The notes beneath the pieces are model-generated. The model ran no database searches and was not told the DNA's origin. It worked only from the letters and a program-made list of their open reading frames with translations. From assembly GCA_022821585.1 (NCBI GenBank), contig JAJEDI010000026.1, positions 1-64,000 on the forward strand: a stretch of DNA of 64,000 nucleotides, given 5' to 3'. Shown in pieces: positions 51,829 to 60,452 of this stretch. Position 1 is the first letter of the stretch, and the number at the start of each line of letters is the position of its first letter. Source of the DNA: Caldilineaceae bacterium (GTDB lineage Bacteria; Chloroflexota; Anaerolineae; Caldilineales; Caldilineaceae). The position numbers were made by a program, and so were the translations under genes.

Positions 51829-53301
51829 ATGGCATCAGACTCGAATCGCAAGTTCGCACGCATGGAGAGGCAGCTATTTTTCGACGACGCGGATATTGCC
51901 CGAATCGACGGGCTGGATAGGACCTTGCACCAGCCCAACAAGAAGGGCGCGGTTATCCGTTCGGACCCGCACATGGCGCTGCGAGCCGGTCCTGACGGCG
52001 GTCCCGCCTTCCGGCCGCAGACGCGGACGTCGCCGGTATGGGATGCCGAGGCGAAACTGTGGAAGTTCTGGACGATCGGTGCAAAGATAGACTGGAACCA
52101 CGGACGCTCCTCCTACCACGAGAGCCGCGACGGGTTGCACTGGTACCAGCCATCGATAGGCCAGCTGGAGTACGAGGGGTCCCGTGACAACAACCATGTC
52201 GCCATCCCACTCGACGAGACGCGCACTTCAGAAGTCTTGGGGGTGATCTACGACGCCAGCGACCCCGACCCGAACCGCCGCTTCAAGGCGATCAGCTTCA
52301 TCATGGAGCCGGATTTGTCGATCATCTTTGCGGTATCTGCGGACGGGATCGTATGGAAGAAACATGATGCGCCGGCTATCCTGTCCGGCGATGAACCGAA
52401 TTTCAGCTTTGATGCCGCAGGCCACCGTTATATCGCTACGGTCAAGGTGCGGGGAAAGTGGGGCCGCTCTCATGCCGTGACCACGAGCCAGGATTTCGAT
52501 AAGTGGAGCGAACCGGAGCTGGTATTCCAGGCGGATGACGAAGACCAGGAGCTGGCGCGGGAGGTGATCGCGCGGCGGCTCACCAACCCTGCACTGCAGC
52601 AGACGGTCGTCAACCACCCGGAAGAGCACGGCGTGGATGTCTATAATTTCAGCATCTCCCGCTACGAGAGCCGGTATATCGGATTTGCATCCATGTTCCA
52701 CCACGTGGGACGTTCGGTTGACGGCCGCAATCACGACGGGTTCCATCACGTGCAGTTTGCGAGCAGCCGGGACATGTACACGTGGGAGCGGCAGGGCAAC
52801 AGGCAGCCGTTCATTGACTCTTCACCGCTGGGGGGAGGTGCTTACGACACGCTGCAGATACTGGGGCCTTCGTCGCCGGTCCGACGCGATGACGAGCTCT
52901 GGTTCTACTACACTGGCGGCAAGTTCCGGCGACTTCCACCGAAATGGGACTTGGACCACGCGGCCATCTGTCTGGCTGTATTGCGGCGGGACGGGTTTGT
53001 CTCGCTGAGTGCTGGTGAGGAGGTTGGGTCGCTGGTGACGGAGCCTTTCGAGTGGGCGGGTGAGCGGCTGTATGTCAACGCAGCGGCGGACGAGGGTACG
53101 GTCACAGTTGAACTGCTGGATGCCGACGGCCGGCCGTTGCCCGGTTATGGTGGGGAGGTCGCGACCAGCTTGAATGAAGACAGTGTTCGGCAAGCGGTTG
53201 TCTGGGGCGAGAACGGCCAGATGCCTGATCCCGCCAACGGGCCGGTCCGACTGCGCATCAGTCTGACGAATGCAGAGATCTACAGCTATTGGTTCGAGTA
53301 A
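51829..53301 (+). CDS. Glycosidase-like propeller protein, copy 2
   Basis: This 490-aa tandem paralogue of the previous gene keeps the same blade signatures (SPVWDAEAKLWKFWTI, YHESRDGLHWYQPSI, TSQDFDKWSEPELVF, SSRDMYTWERQG) and C-terminal sandwich (EPFEWAGERLYVNAAADEG). It has an extra segment near residues 44-62 (MALRAGPDGGPAFRPQTRT) absent from copy 1. GAGGGAGA precedes the ATG. Conserved HPEEHGVDVYNF in both copies contains acidic residues that may be catalytic, but this is unproven. Confidence 0.78.
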   Translation: MASDSNRKFARMERQLFFDDADIARIDGLDRTLHQPNKKGAVIRSDPHMALRAGPDGGPAFRPQTRTSPVWDAEAKLWKFWTIGAKIDWNHGRSSYHESRDGLHWYQPSIGQLEYEGSRDNNHVAIPLDETRTSEVLGVIYDASDPDPNRRFKAISFIMEPDLSIIFAVSADGIVWKKHDAPAILSGDEPNFSFDAAGHRYIATVKVRGKWGRSHAVTTSQDFDKWSEPELVFQADDEDQELAREVIARRLTNPALQQTVVNHPEEHGVDVYNFSISRYESRYIGFASMFHHVGRSVDGRNHDGFHHVQFASSRDMYTWERQGNRQPFIDSSPLGGGAYDTLQILGPSSPVRRDDELWFYYTGGKFRRLPPKWDLDHAAICLAVLRRDGFVSLSAGEEVGSLVTEPFEWAGERLYVNAAADEGTVTVELLDADGRPLPGYGGEVATSLNEDSVRQAVVWGENGQMPDPANGPVRLRISLTNAEIYSYWFE

Positions 53302-53364
53302 TCCCTGTTGAAACGTGAAGCTGGACATAGGAACCTGGTCATTAACGCGACTTAGTCACAGAAT

Positions 53365-53380
53365 TGCTATAGAAACGTTT
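53365..53380 (+). promoter_or_regulatory. Possible extended -10 promoter with palindrome
   Basis: TGC-TATAGA at 53365-53373 fits an extended -10 box without a clear -35. It is immediately followed by the palindrome AAACGTTT (53373-53380) near the expected start. The gene at 53403 would have a short leader. Confidence 0.35.
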
Positions 53381-53402
53381 GTGCACCTACGAGGAACGGA
53401 CA

Positions 53403-54731
53403 ATGGGCCAGACTGCGACTGCCGTAGAGACAACCTACGCCTCGGAAACTCCAAGCTCGCGCGAGCAGTTTGAAAGGGACCGCAAGTCGATGCCGGGCGG
53501 GGCAAAGGGCGCCTACTTTTACGCACCCTATCCCATCACCATGCAGCGGGGTGAGGGCTGCTATCTGTATGACATTGACGAACGGAGACGGGTGGATTTT
53601 GCCAACCACCACACCGGACAGATCCTGGGTCACAACAATGCCGCTGTACATGCGGCGGTCGAGGCACAACTCACGAGGGGCATCGCGCTGGGCGCGCCGA
53701 CGGGTGCAGAAGGGGCGCTGGCGGAGGAGATGTGCAGCCGCGTGGCGTCGCTGGAGAAAGTGCGCTTTTGCAACTCGGGAACGGAGGCATCACTACACGC
53801 GATCCGGCTGGCGCGGGGGTTCAGCGGCCGTTCGAAGATTGCCAAGATGGAGGGCGGGTACCACGGCAGCCATGACCTGGTGGAGGTAAGCGTTGCGCCG
53901 CCGGTGGACAAGGCGGGCCCTGCCGACGAGCCTCATTCAGTGCCGACGGCAGGCGGCATGTCTCCCAATGCGCCCTCGGAGGTGATCGTCCTGCCCTTCA
54001 ACAATGAGGAAGCGCTGGAGCGGCTGGTGCACCGCCACCGCGACGAGCTGGCCTGTGTGATTCTGGACCCCAAGACAGGTATCCTGCCGGTGCGCAAGGA
54101 GTACGTACAGGCTGTGCGGCGAGTGACCGAGGAGAACGACGTGCTGCTCGTTCTCGACGAGGTGGTGGCATTTCGCGTAGCCCACGGCGGGGCACAGGCG
54201 TACTACGGCATCAGCCCGGACTTGACGACGTTCGGTAAATTGGTGGGAGGCGGGTTCCCTGTGGGTGCGTTTGGGGGCCGGGCGGACATCATGAATCTGT
54301 TCGACAGCAGCAGCGAGCCGACCGGCTTCTTCCAGAGCGGCACTTTCAGCGCGCATGCGGTGGTGATGGCGGCGGGTCTTGCCACTTTACAGCAGTTGAC
54401 ACCGAGTGCGTTCGAGCACCTGAACGGATTGGGGGAACGACTGCGGGCGGGGCTGGAGGCGCTCAGCGCTCGCATCAGTACGCCTCTGCAGTCGGTGGTG
54501 CTCGGTTCTCTTTTCAGTGTCTACTTTACGGATGAGCCGCTGGTCGATTACCGAAGTCTGGCCGGCAACGACGGTGCGATGGCCCACCGTGTGTTCCTTT
54601 CTCTCCTTAACCAAGGTTATTTCCTGAGCCAGGGTCTGTCGATGAACGCGCTCTCCTTGCCGATGGAGGATGAGCATATCGACGGACTCGTGTCAGCGTT
54701 TGAAAATGCAATTGAAGAGAGCAAGCTGTAG
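53403..54731 (+). CDS. Class III aminotransferase, glutamate-semialdehyde-aminomutase-like
   Basis: The 442-aa PLP enzyme resembles glutamate-1-semialdehyde 2,1-aminomutase: MPGGAKGAYFYAPYP near the N-terminus, FCNSGTEASLHAIRLAR for cofactor phosphate binding, Asp252 in LVLDEVVAFRV and the Schiff-base Lys279 in TTFGKLVGGGFPVGAFGG. The ATG at 53403 has GAGGA seven bases upstream; a TTG at 53379 is less likely. No tetrapyrrole gene is nearby, so a catabolic amino-transfer or isomerisation is more probable than a heme role. Confidence 0.88.
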   Translation: MGQTATAVETTYASETPSSREQFERDRKSMPGGAKGAYFYAPYPITMQRGEGCYLYDIDERRRVDFANHHTGQILGHNNAAVHAAVEAQLTRGIALGAPTGAEGALAEEMCSRVASLEKVRFCNSGTEASLHAIRLARGFSGRSKIAKMEGGYHGSHDLVEVSVAPPVDKAGPADEPHSVPTAGGMSPNAPSEVIVLPFNNEEALERLVHRHRDELACVILDPKTGILPVRKEYVQAVRRVTEENDVLLVLDEVVAFRVAHGGAQAYYGISPDLTTFGKLVGGGFPVGAFGGRADIMNLFDSSSEPTGFFQSGTFSAHAVVMAAGLATLQQLTPSAFEHLNGLGERLRAGLEALSARISTPLQSVVLGSLFSVYFTDEPLVDYRSLAGNDGAMAHRVFLSLLNQGYFLSQGLSMNALSLPMEDEHIDGLVSAFENAIEESKL

Positions 54732-54826
54732 CAGTACTTTTTTCAGGATTCTCTGAGGCTTGGGGCCGGCAGGGACAGAGATCGCGGGTGACACGCCTCA
54801 TACCAGTTCGGCTGAAAGGACCAACC

Positions 54827-56347
54827 ATGTACGCTATCGACGTTATTTCTGAATTCAGTGTCAATCCAATCCCTGAGCCGGATACGACGCTGGCGGCGCT
54901 GCTGCGTCAGACGGAGGAGCACGACACGACGCTGACGCTGACCACATCGCGGCGGGGCCTGGTCAACCAGATCAACCCGGAGGCTGTGGCTGAAACTCTC
55001 GAAATCACGGCACAACATCCCCGTCTCTTGGCCGTGGGCACGCTCGATCCCAGGTACTTTCTGAACTGGCGGGACGATCTGAAGGCCTGCGTGGACGGGG
55101 GCTGTGTGGCGATTCGTTTCGCGCCGGGGCCGCAGAATTGGAGCCCCGAGACTCTCGTCTTCGAGCATATGGTGGAGGCGGTCGGTGCGGCTGGCCTGCC
55201 GATCATCGTTGATTTCAAAGGATCGGACCAGGCGTTGAGCTGGATCCGGAAGGTGGCGGAGGTCTGCCACCGATATGATGTACAGGTGGTCATGAATGAG
55301 GTGAGCTACGCCCATATGGGCGAGCTGATCACGGTCATGCAGGTTTACGAGAACGTGTTTGCCGCGATTCGCTGGCTGTGTCTGGCGGACGGCATTGAGG
55401 TGATGGTCGAGGCGGGGATTGGGGACAGGCTGCTCTATGGCAGCAACTCGCCCAAGTATTCGATACGGTCTCTGCGCAACCAGATCTTTATGGCGAAGAT
55501 TTCGGATGAGCAGAAGCAGGCGATCCTCGGGGGCAACGCCTTACGGTTGCTCGATATGGACATAGAAGAACTGCCCGCGGATCCCCTCATGATCAAGGCA
55601 GAGGCTGATCTGCCGGATGAGCCGATTATCGACATCCACGCCCATGTGTCCGGCTTCCACTGCGCGGAGCCGTTCAACACGCGCTTTGAGACGAATGTAC
55701 CGGAGATGACTGAGCGGTGCAACATTCAGTACACATTTGTGTCCTCTTACAACGCTATCAACTATGACATGCGCGAGGGCAACGCGGACACGCAGGCCTT
55801 TCTCGATCGTTACCCCAACCTGCGGGGCTACATCGCAATTGACCCACGCGATCTGGCCGGATCGGTTGAGCAAATGGAGCGCTATTTTCAGGATCCCAGA
55901 TTCGTGGGGGTAAAGCTTTACTGCCCCTTCGGCGGCAACATGGCGACGAAACGAATGCAGGACCTGTTGGACGAAATCGCGCGGTTTGGCCGGCCTACCA
56001 AGATTCACATGGATGAAGGCGGGTCACCTTATCCGGGTGTGCGGTCGGCGGCTGAGCGCAATCCGGACCTGGTTATCATCAAGGCCCATGGTGATGACGC
56101 TGAGGGCGCGCGTCAGGTCGTGGATCTACCAAACGTGTACTTTGAGTTCTGCAGCAGCGGCATCAACCCGGGTGTCATCCGCCGGTCGATGGACATTCTG
56201 GGGCCGGAGCGGATCTTGTTCGGCACCGACCAGCCGCTCTTTACGCCCTGGTTCGAGTACGGGGCCTATGCCGACGCGATTCAGACTCAGCGAGAGGCTG
56301 ACCTGATATTCCGTGAGAACGCCAGACGTATCTTCCGCCTGGACTGA
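54827..56347 (+). CDS. Fused double amidohydrolase: degenerate plus active domain
   Basis: The 506-aa protein contains two amidohydrolase-2-type domains. The N-terminal one (about 1-240) keeps the fold and the end GGNALRLLDM but lacks metal ligands: the usual D-x-H-x-H strand reads IDVISEF and the late Asp region reads LLYGSNSPK. The C-terminal one (about 265-506) has IDIHAH with His271 and His273, and ILFGTDQP with the catalytic Asp. AAAGGA is six bases before the ATG at 54827. The same degenerate-plus-active pair appears as two overlapping genes at 57700-59206. Likely role: hydrolysis or decarboxylation of a small carboxylated ring or lactone. Confidence 0.85.
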   Translation: MYAIDVISEFSVNPIPEPDTTLAALLRQTEEHDTTLTLTTSRRGLVNQINPEAVAETLEITAQHPRLLAVGTLDPRYFLNWRDDLKACVDGGCVAIRFAPGPQNWSPETLVFEHMVEAVGAAGLPIIVDFKGSDQALSWIRKVAEVCHRYDVQVVMNEVSYAHMGELITVMQVYENVFAAIRWLCLADGIEVMVEAGIGDRLLYGSNSPKYSIRSLRNQIFMAKISDEQKQAILGGNALRLLDMDIEELPADPLMIKAEADLPDEPIIDIHAHVSGFHCAEPFNTRFETNVPEMTERCNIQYTFVSSYNAINYDMREGNADTQAFLDRYPNLRGYIAIDPRDLAGSVEQMERYFQDPRFVGVKLYCPFGGNMATKRMQDLLDEIARFGRPTKIHMDEGGSPYPGVRSAAERNPDLVIIKAHGDDAEGARQVVDLPNVYFEFCSSGINPGVIRRSMDILGPERILFGTDQPLFTPWFEYGAYADAIQTQREADLIFRENARRIFRLD

Positions 56348-56455
56348 TGCAATGCGCGGAAAGCGCGCTCTATTGTCACCATTTGCCGTACCGGTTCGCG
56401 CAGTTCGGAAATAGTCGGGAAGCCGCGGCCGAAACTTTACAAGGAGATTTCTAAA

Positions 56456-57694
56456 ATGGCCATTGCAATCGAACGCAACTCGCCGCCTGTGCGGAGCGGA
56501 TCGTTCGGGCCCCAGTGGGACATGGGCGAGGAGGAGATAAACGAACTGATCGAGGTGATCCGCTCCGGGAAGCTGAACCGGCTGAGCGGCACCAAGGTCG
56601 ACCAGTTTGAGCGGGATTTCGCGGAGATGAACGGCGTCAAGTATGCGCAGGCGGTTACGTCGGGCACGGCCGCGGTGCATACGGCGGTCGGCACAATCGA
56701 CCCCAACCCGGGCGATGAGATCATTACAACGAGTATTACCGATATGGGCACGATAATCGGCATACTATACCAGAACGCGGTGCCCGTGTTTGCCGATATC
56801 GATCCGCGGACGGGTAATCTCGACATTGCGGATGTTGAGGCCAAGATCACGGAACGCACCAAGGCGATCATCGTGGTGCATCTGTTTGGCAATCCTGCAC
56901 CGATGGAGGCCTATGTTGAACTGGCGCGAAAGTATAACCTCTATTTAATCGAGGACTGCGCGCAGGCTCAGTTGGCCGAGTATGGCGGACGTCCGGTCGG
57001 TACGTGGGGCGACTTCGGCTGCTACAGTTTCGGCGGCAAGCACATGACGACGGGCGACGGCGGGATGGTGATCAGCAACCGAGACGATTTGGCCGAACGG
57101 CTGAAATGGTTTGCGGACAAAGGCAATCCCCGACATCCCATTTACGAACATTATTATCTGGCCCCGAACTATCGCATGACTGACCTACAAGGCGCAGTCG
57201 GGGTCGCCCAACTCAAGAAGGTAACGGACGCGGTGCGGCGGAAGCAGTGGGTCGCGAACCATTTGAACGAGGTCGTCGACGGGGAGGCGGGTCTATCATT
57301 GCAGCCGGTCCTGCCGGAGGCGACGCACTCGTACTGGGTCTACGGTTTCCATGTGGACGCGGCGGAAATGGGGGCGACGGCAGAACAGTTTGCGGAGGCG
57401 CTGCAGGCGGAGGGCGTGCCGGCCAACTCGCCATACATGGTCTATCCGGTCTACAAGTACCCGGTGATGGCGCAGCAGCGCGCCTACGGGACGGCAGATT
57501 TCTCCTATGCCGGCGAGAAGGCGGCGGCCATGGACTATGGCTCGATGTCGTTGCCGGGCGGGGAGAGGTTCCTGGAGACTGCGGTGGTTATGCCGATGAG
57601 CCCCTCGTATACGGACCAGGACGTAGACGATTTCAGTACGGCGATCAAGAAGGTCGGCGACTACTACCGTTCGAAACTTTCAAGCCAGGGCTAG
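56456..57694 (+). CDS. DegT/DnrJ/EryC1/StrS aminotransferase
   Basis: The 412-aa PLP enzyme belongs to the sugar-aminotransferase family that aminates keto-sugars. Asp167 lies in LIEDCAQAQLAEY, and the Schiff-base Lys195 in CYSFGGKHMTTGDGG, as in the family consensus. AAGGAG precedes the ATG. No nucleotide-sugar biosynthesis genes are adjacent, so reverse use (removing an amino group in catabolism) or action on a free amino-sugar or cyclitol is possible. It starts 108 bp after the fused amidohydrolase and is followed 5 bp later by the next gene. Confidence 0.89.
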   Translation: MAIAIERNSPPVRSGSFGPQWDMGEEEINELIEVIRSGKLNRLSGTKVDQFERDFAEMNGVKYAQAVTSGTAAVHTAVGTIDPNPGDEIITTSITDMGTIIGILYQNAVPVFADIDPRTGNLDIADVEAKITERTKAIIVVHLFGNPAPMEAYVELARKYNLYLIEDCAQAQLAEYGGRPVGTWGDFGCYSFGGKHMTTGDGGMVISNRDDLAERLKWFADKGNPRHPIYEHYYLAPNYRMTDLQGAVGVAQLKKVTDAVRRKQWVANHLNEVVDGEAGLSLQPVLPEATHSYWVYGFHVDAAEMGATAEQFAEALQAEGVPANSPYMVYPVYKYPVMAQQRAYGTADFSYAGEKAAAMDYGSMSLPGGERFLETAVVMPMSPSYTDQDVDDFSTAIKKVGDYYRSKLSSQG

Positions 57695-57699
57695 AGCAA

Positions 57700-58464
57700 A
57701 TGTCTATTCAGTTTACGTTCCGGCCGCGGGTGCCCGTTTTTGACGCCAATGTGCGGGTTGGCGATCTTCACTATCAGCCATCTCCCTGCCGCAACCAGGA
57801 CCAGTTGCTGGCGGAGATGGACCGGCACGGGGTTGACAAGGCGCTGATTTACCACGCGCAGACGGAGGAAGTCAGCCCACTAGATGGTAATGGATTTCTG
57901 GAAGAATGGCTGGACAGTAGCAGGCTCTTTCCCCAGTGGTCGATGACGCCTACGCCAGATTCCCTGGCGCAGATACAGGGATTGCACGAGCAGGGGCGCG
58001 TGCACAGTGTTCGGTTGCACAATGCGCGTAAGGTTGGGCTACCCTTCAGGCCATGGGCATGCGGGACAATGCTTTCATGGCTGAGCGAGAACCGGATCCC
58101 GTTGTGGATTCCGTTGCCTGATGCCGATGCGGACGAGCTGGCAATGACGCTGAGCGCCTTTCCGGAGCTGGTAACGGTACTAGTGGGCGCCCATTACAGC
58201 CACGCGCTGTGGGTGCGGCCGCTGATGACGACGCTGCCCAATGCGTACCTGGAGTTGAGTCGCATCGAGCCGTTGGGTGAGGTGGAGGCGCTGTGCGAGG
58301 CGTATGGGGCGGAGAGGTTTGTCTACGGCTCCTGGTATGACCGATTGGCGATGGGGTCGATGCTCTTTTATCTTCACCATACGGACATCAGCGACTCGGA
58401 GTTGGAGCTTATTTGCGCGGGGAATCTGTTACGCATTCTGCAGGGGGAGGGCCGGCATGATTGA
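57700..58464 (+). CDS. Degenerate amidohydrolase-like protein
   Basis: A 254-aa protein of amidohydrolase-2 fold without the metal site: the expected D-x-H-x-H reads FDANVRVGD and the usual FGTD region reads VYGSWYDRL. It matches the N-terminal half of the fused protein at 54827 in layout, including the C-terminal CAGNLLRILQ. The start at 57700, 5 bp after the preceding stop, is chosen; a long in-frame reading from 57247 only overlaps the aminotransferase gene. It overlaps the next gene by 8 bp (ATGATTGA), so both are probably made in equal amounts and form a complex. Confidence 0.8.
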   Translation: MSIQFTFRPRVPVFDANVRVGDLHYQPSPCRNQDQLLAEMDRHGVDKALIYHAQTEEVSPLDGNGFLEEWLDSSRLFPQWSMTPTPDSLAQIQGLHEQGRVHSVRLHNARKVGLPFRPWACGTMLSWLSENRIPLWIPLPDADADELAMTLSAFPELVTVLVGAHYSHALWVRPLMTTLPNAYLELSRIEPLGEVEALCEAYGAERFVYGSWYDRLAMGSMLFYLHHTDISDSELELICAGNLLRILQGEGRHD

Positions 58465-59206
58465 AGAGCAGAGAGTGATCGACTTTCACGGCCATACCGG
58501 CCGCCTGGACCTCTACAACGGCGTCGACGATCCCGATCTAATCCTGCATGCGATGGATAAGGTTGGGATCGATGTCTCTTGCGTTTTCAACATATTTCAC
58601 CCGGACGGCACAACCGGGAATGACATCACGGCCCGGTTTGTGGCAGAGCATCCGGACCGCTTTGTCGGGTTCGCATACGTGTCACCGATGATGGCGGAAG
58701 GGATGGTTGACGAACTGACGCGGGCGATTGATGAGCTGGGGCTGGTTGCCATAAAGCTCTACCCGCCATATACGCAGTGGGACCTGAACGAACCGATCTG
58801 GCATCCGATCTATGAGTTTGCGAATGAGCGCGGCCTGGCGATCATCTTCCACACGGGTTCGGACCCGCACTCCCATCCCGGGCTGCTGGCTGACTGTGCG
58901 GCCAAGTTCCCCAACGCCAACTTCGTGTCCGGCCACGCGGGCAACGTCGCGGAGCCGCGGGCGGCCGCGATCAGGGCGGCGCAGGACTATCCCAATATCT
59001 TTCTGGAGACGTGCTCGACCTTTCGGACGCCGGGCGTAATCGAGCAACTGGTGAACGAGGCCGGGGCTGACCGAGTCCTGTTTGGATCGGACATTGCGCT
59101 GATGGATTCGCGGCCGCAGCTGGGCAAGATCATTACGGCCGATATTTCCGATGAGGCCAAGCGGCTGGTGTGCGGCGGGAATGCAGCGCGGCTGTTGGGA
59201 ATCTGA
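58457..59206 (+). CDS. Amidohydrolase (metal-dependent, amidohydrolase-2 type)
   Basis: The 249-aa protein has an intact metal site: VIDFHGHTGR with two His (His11, His13), an IIFHTGSDPHSHPG segment, VSGHAGN and VLFGSDIAL with the late Asp. It begins inside the end of the previous gene, with GGGAGGG upstream of the ATG, indicating translational coupling. It corresponds to the C-terminal half of the fused protein at 54827. Reaction class is hydrolysis or non-oxidative decarboxylation; the substrate is unknown. Confidence 0.87.
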   Translation: MIEEQRVIDFHGHTGRLDLYNGVDDPDLILHAMDKVGIDVSCVFNIFHPDGTTGNDITARFVAEHPDRFVGFAYVSPMMAEGMVDELTRAIDELGLVAIKLYPPYTQWDLNEPIWHPIYEFANERGLAIIFHTGSDPHSHPGLLADCAAKFPNANFVSGHAGNVAEPRAAAIRAAQDYPNIFLETCSTFRTPGVIEQLVNEAGADRVLFGSDIALMDSRPQLGKIITADISDEAKRLVCGGNAARLLGI

Positions 59207-59314
59207 CGAGCGTTGAGGTGGAGAAACTGGTTCAACTGAGGAACCTACAGCGAAACAGGCTGGGGCAATCAAGATGATCGTGTCTTGATCACGTCGCCCG
59301 TGGGAGGTCAGTTC

Positions 59315-60319
59315 ATGGATTACAGTGAATCCGATCGCGAGTTCTGGGAAGAGGAGCTGGCCGACTTCGTACCGCAGAGAGTATTCGATGCCCATTGTCA
59401 TCTGTTCGATGCGGCGGATATGCGGCCGGACGCGCCGGCGACGACGCGATCGTATGCCGACCTGGAAACGCTGCGGGCCTGGGGCCGGCTCATGTTCCCG
59501 GGCCGGCGGATGAACTTCCTTCTGCTGGGAATGCCCAAAGTCGGCATTGACGTTGAAAAGCATACCGACATGCTTGCCGGGCAGGTCGCCCTGGACCCCT
59601 CTTCACGGGCCAATCGGCTGGTCACTCCATCCTGTGACATCTCCGGCATTGAAGAAGATATCAAGCGCACGGGCTTCATTGGACTGAAGCCCTACCGGGT
59701 CTTTTCTTCGACCGGAGATACGGACTATTGCAGGATTCACGAGTTTCTGACGCACGAACAGATGGAGCTTGCCAACGACCGCGGTCTCTGGGTCACGATG
59801 CATCTGTCGCGTCCGGGAGGCTGCGCCGATGAGGAGAACCTGGCGGACCTGGAAGAGTACACGACGCGCCGCTACCCCCGGATCAGATGGATCCTCGCCC
59901 ATTGCGCGCGCAGCTTTACCTACTGGCCGATCCGGGAGGCGATTGATCGATTGCGCGACATGCCAAATATTTGGTACGATCTGTCGGCGGTTACGACCAT
60001 GCCTCCCTTTTTGACGTTGTTCCGAGAGGAAGATCTGAAGCGGATCTTCTACGGTTCGGATGGTGTCGATTCAGCGTTCTTTCACGGCAAATATGTTCCA
60101 TTCGGGCGATACTGGTATCAGGTGGAGCCGAATGAAGAACAGTTCAGTTTTGCGCACACGGACGCTCGTCCGGTCCTCTGCATTTACGAACAGATCATGG
60201 CCATGAAACAGGCAGCTGAGATCGCAGAACTGTCCAGGGACGACATTGAAGGCATCTTCTGGCGCAATGCCATCGAGGCGTTTCAGATCGACCCTCAGGA
60301 CGAGATTGCGGCTGCATAG
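59315..60319 (+). CDS. Amidohydrolase family protein
   Basis: A 334-aa amidohydrolase-2-type protein with VFDAHCHLFDAADM (metal-site His-x-His at residues 27-29), VTMHLSRPGGCADE, ILAHCARSF and IFYGSDGVDSAF. GGGAGG is seven bases before the ATG at 59315; an upstream TTG at 59285 adds ten residues without support. It is longer than the previous member and less similar, so it probably performs a different step. It lies 108 bp after it on the same strand. Confidence 0.87.
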   Translation: MDYSESDREFWEEELADFVPQRVFDAHCHLFDAADMRPDAPATTRSYADLETLRAWGRLMFPGRRMNFLLLGMPKVGIDVEKHTDMLAGQVALDPSSRANRLVTPSCDISGIEEDIKRTGFIGLKPYRVFSSTGDTDYCRIHEFLTHEQMELANDRGLWVTMHLSRPGGCADEENLADLEEYTTRRYPRIRWILAHCARSFTYWPIREAIDRLRDMPNIWYDLSAVTTMPPFLTLFREEDLKRIFYGSDGVDSAFFHGKYVPFGRYWYQVEPNEEQFSFAHTDARPVLCIYEQIMAMKQAAEIAELSRDDIEGIFWRNAIEAFQIDPQDEIAAA

Positions 60320-60452
60320 AAGTTGTATCGTCGCTTGTCGGTGATGTAACAATCAATCAGTTCAGTGTGGATACCAAACCTTACTAAGCATACAGGAGGC
60401 ACTAACAGAGAGTAGCGACTATCCAAACTGATAGCCCAGATAGGATAAGCCT

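Noticed and set aside
57247..57699. Long N-terminal extension of the degenerate amidohydrolase
   Set aside because: The extension is the out-of-frame reading of the DegT gene and is Gly/Arg-rich; the ATG at 57700 fits the family.
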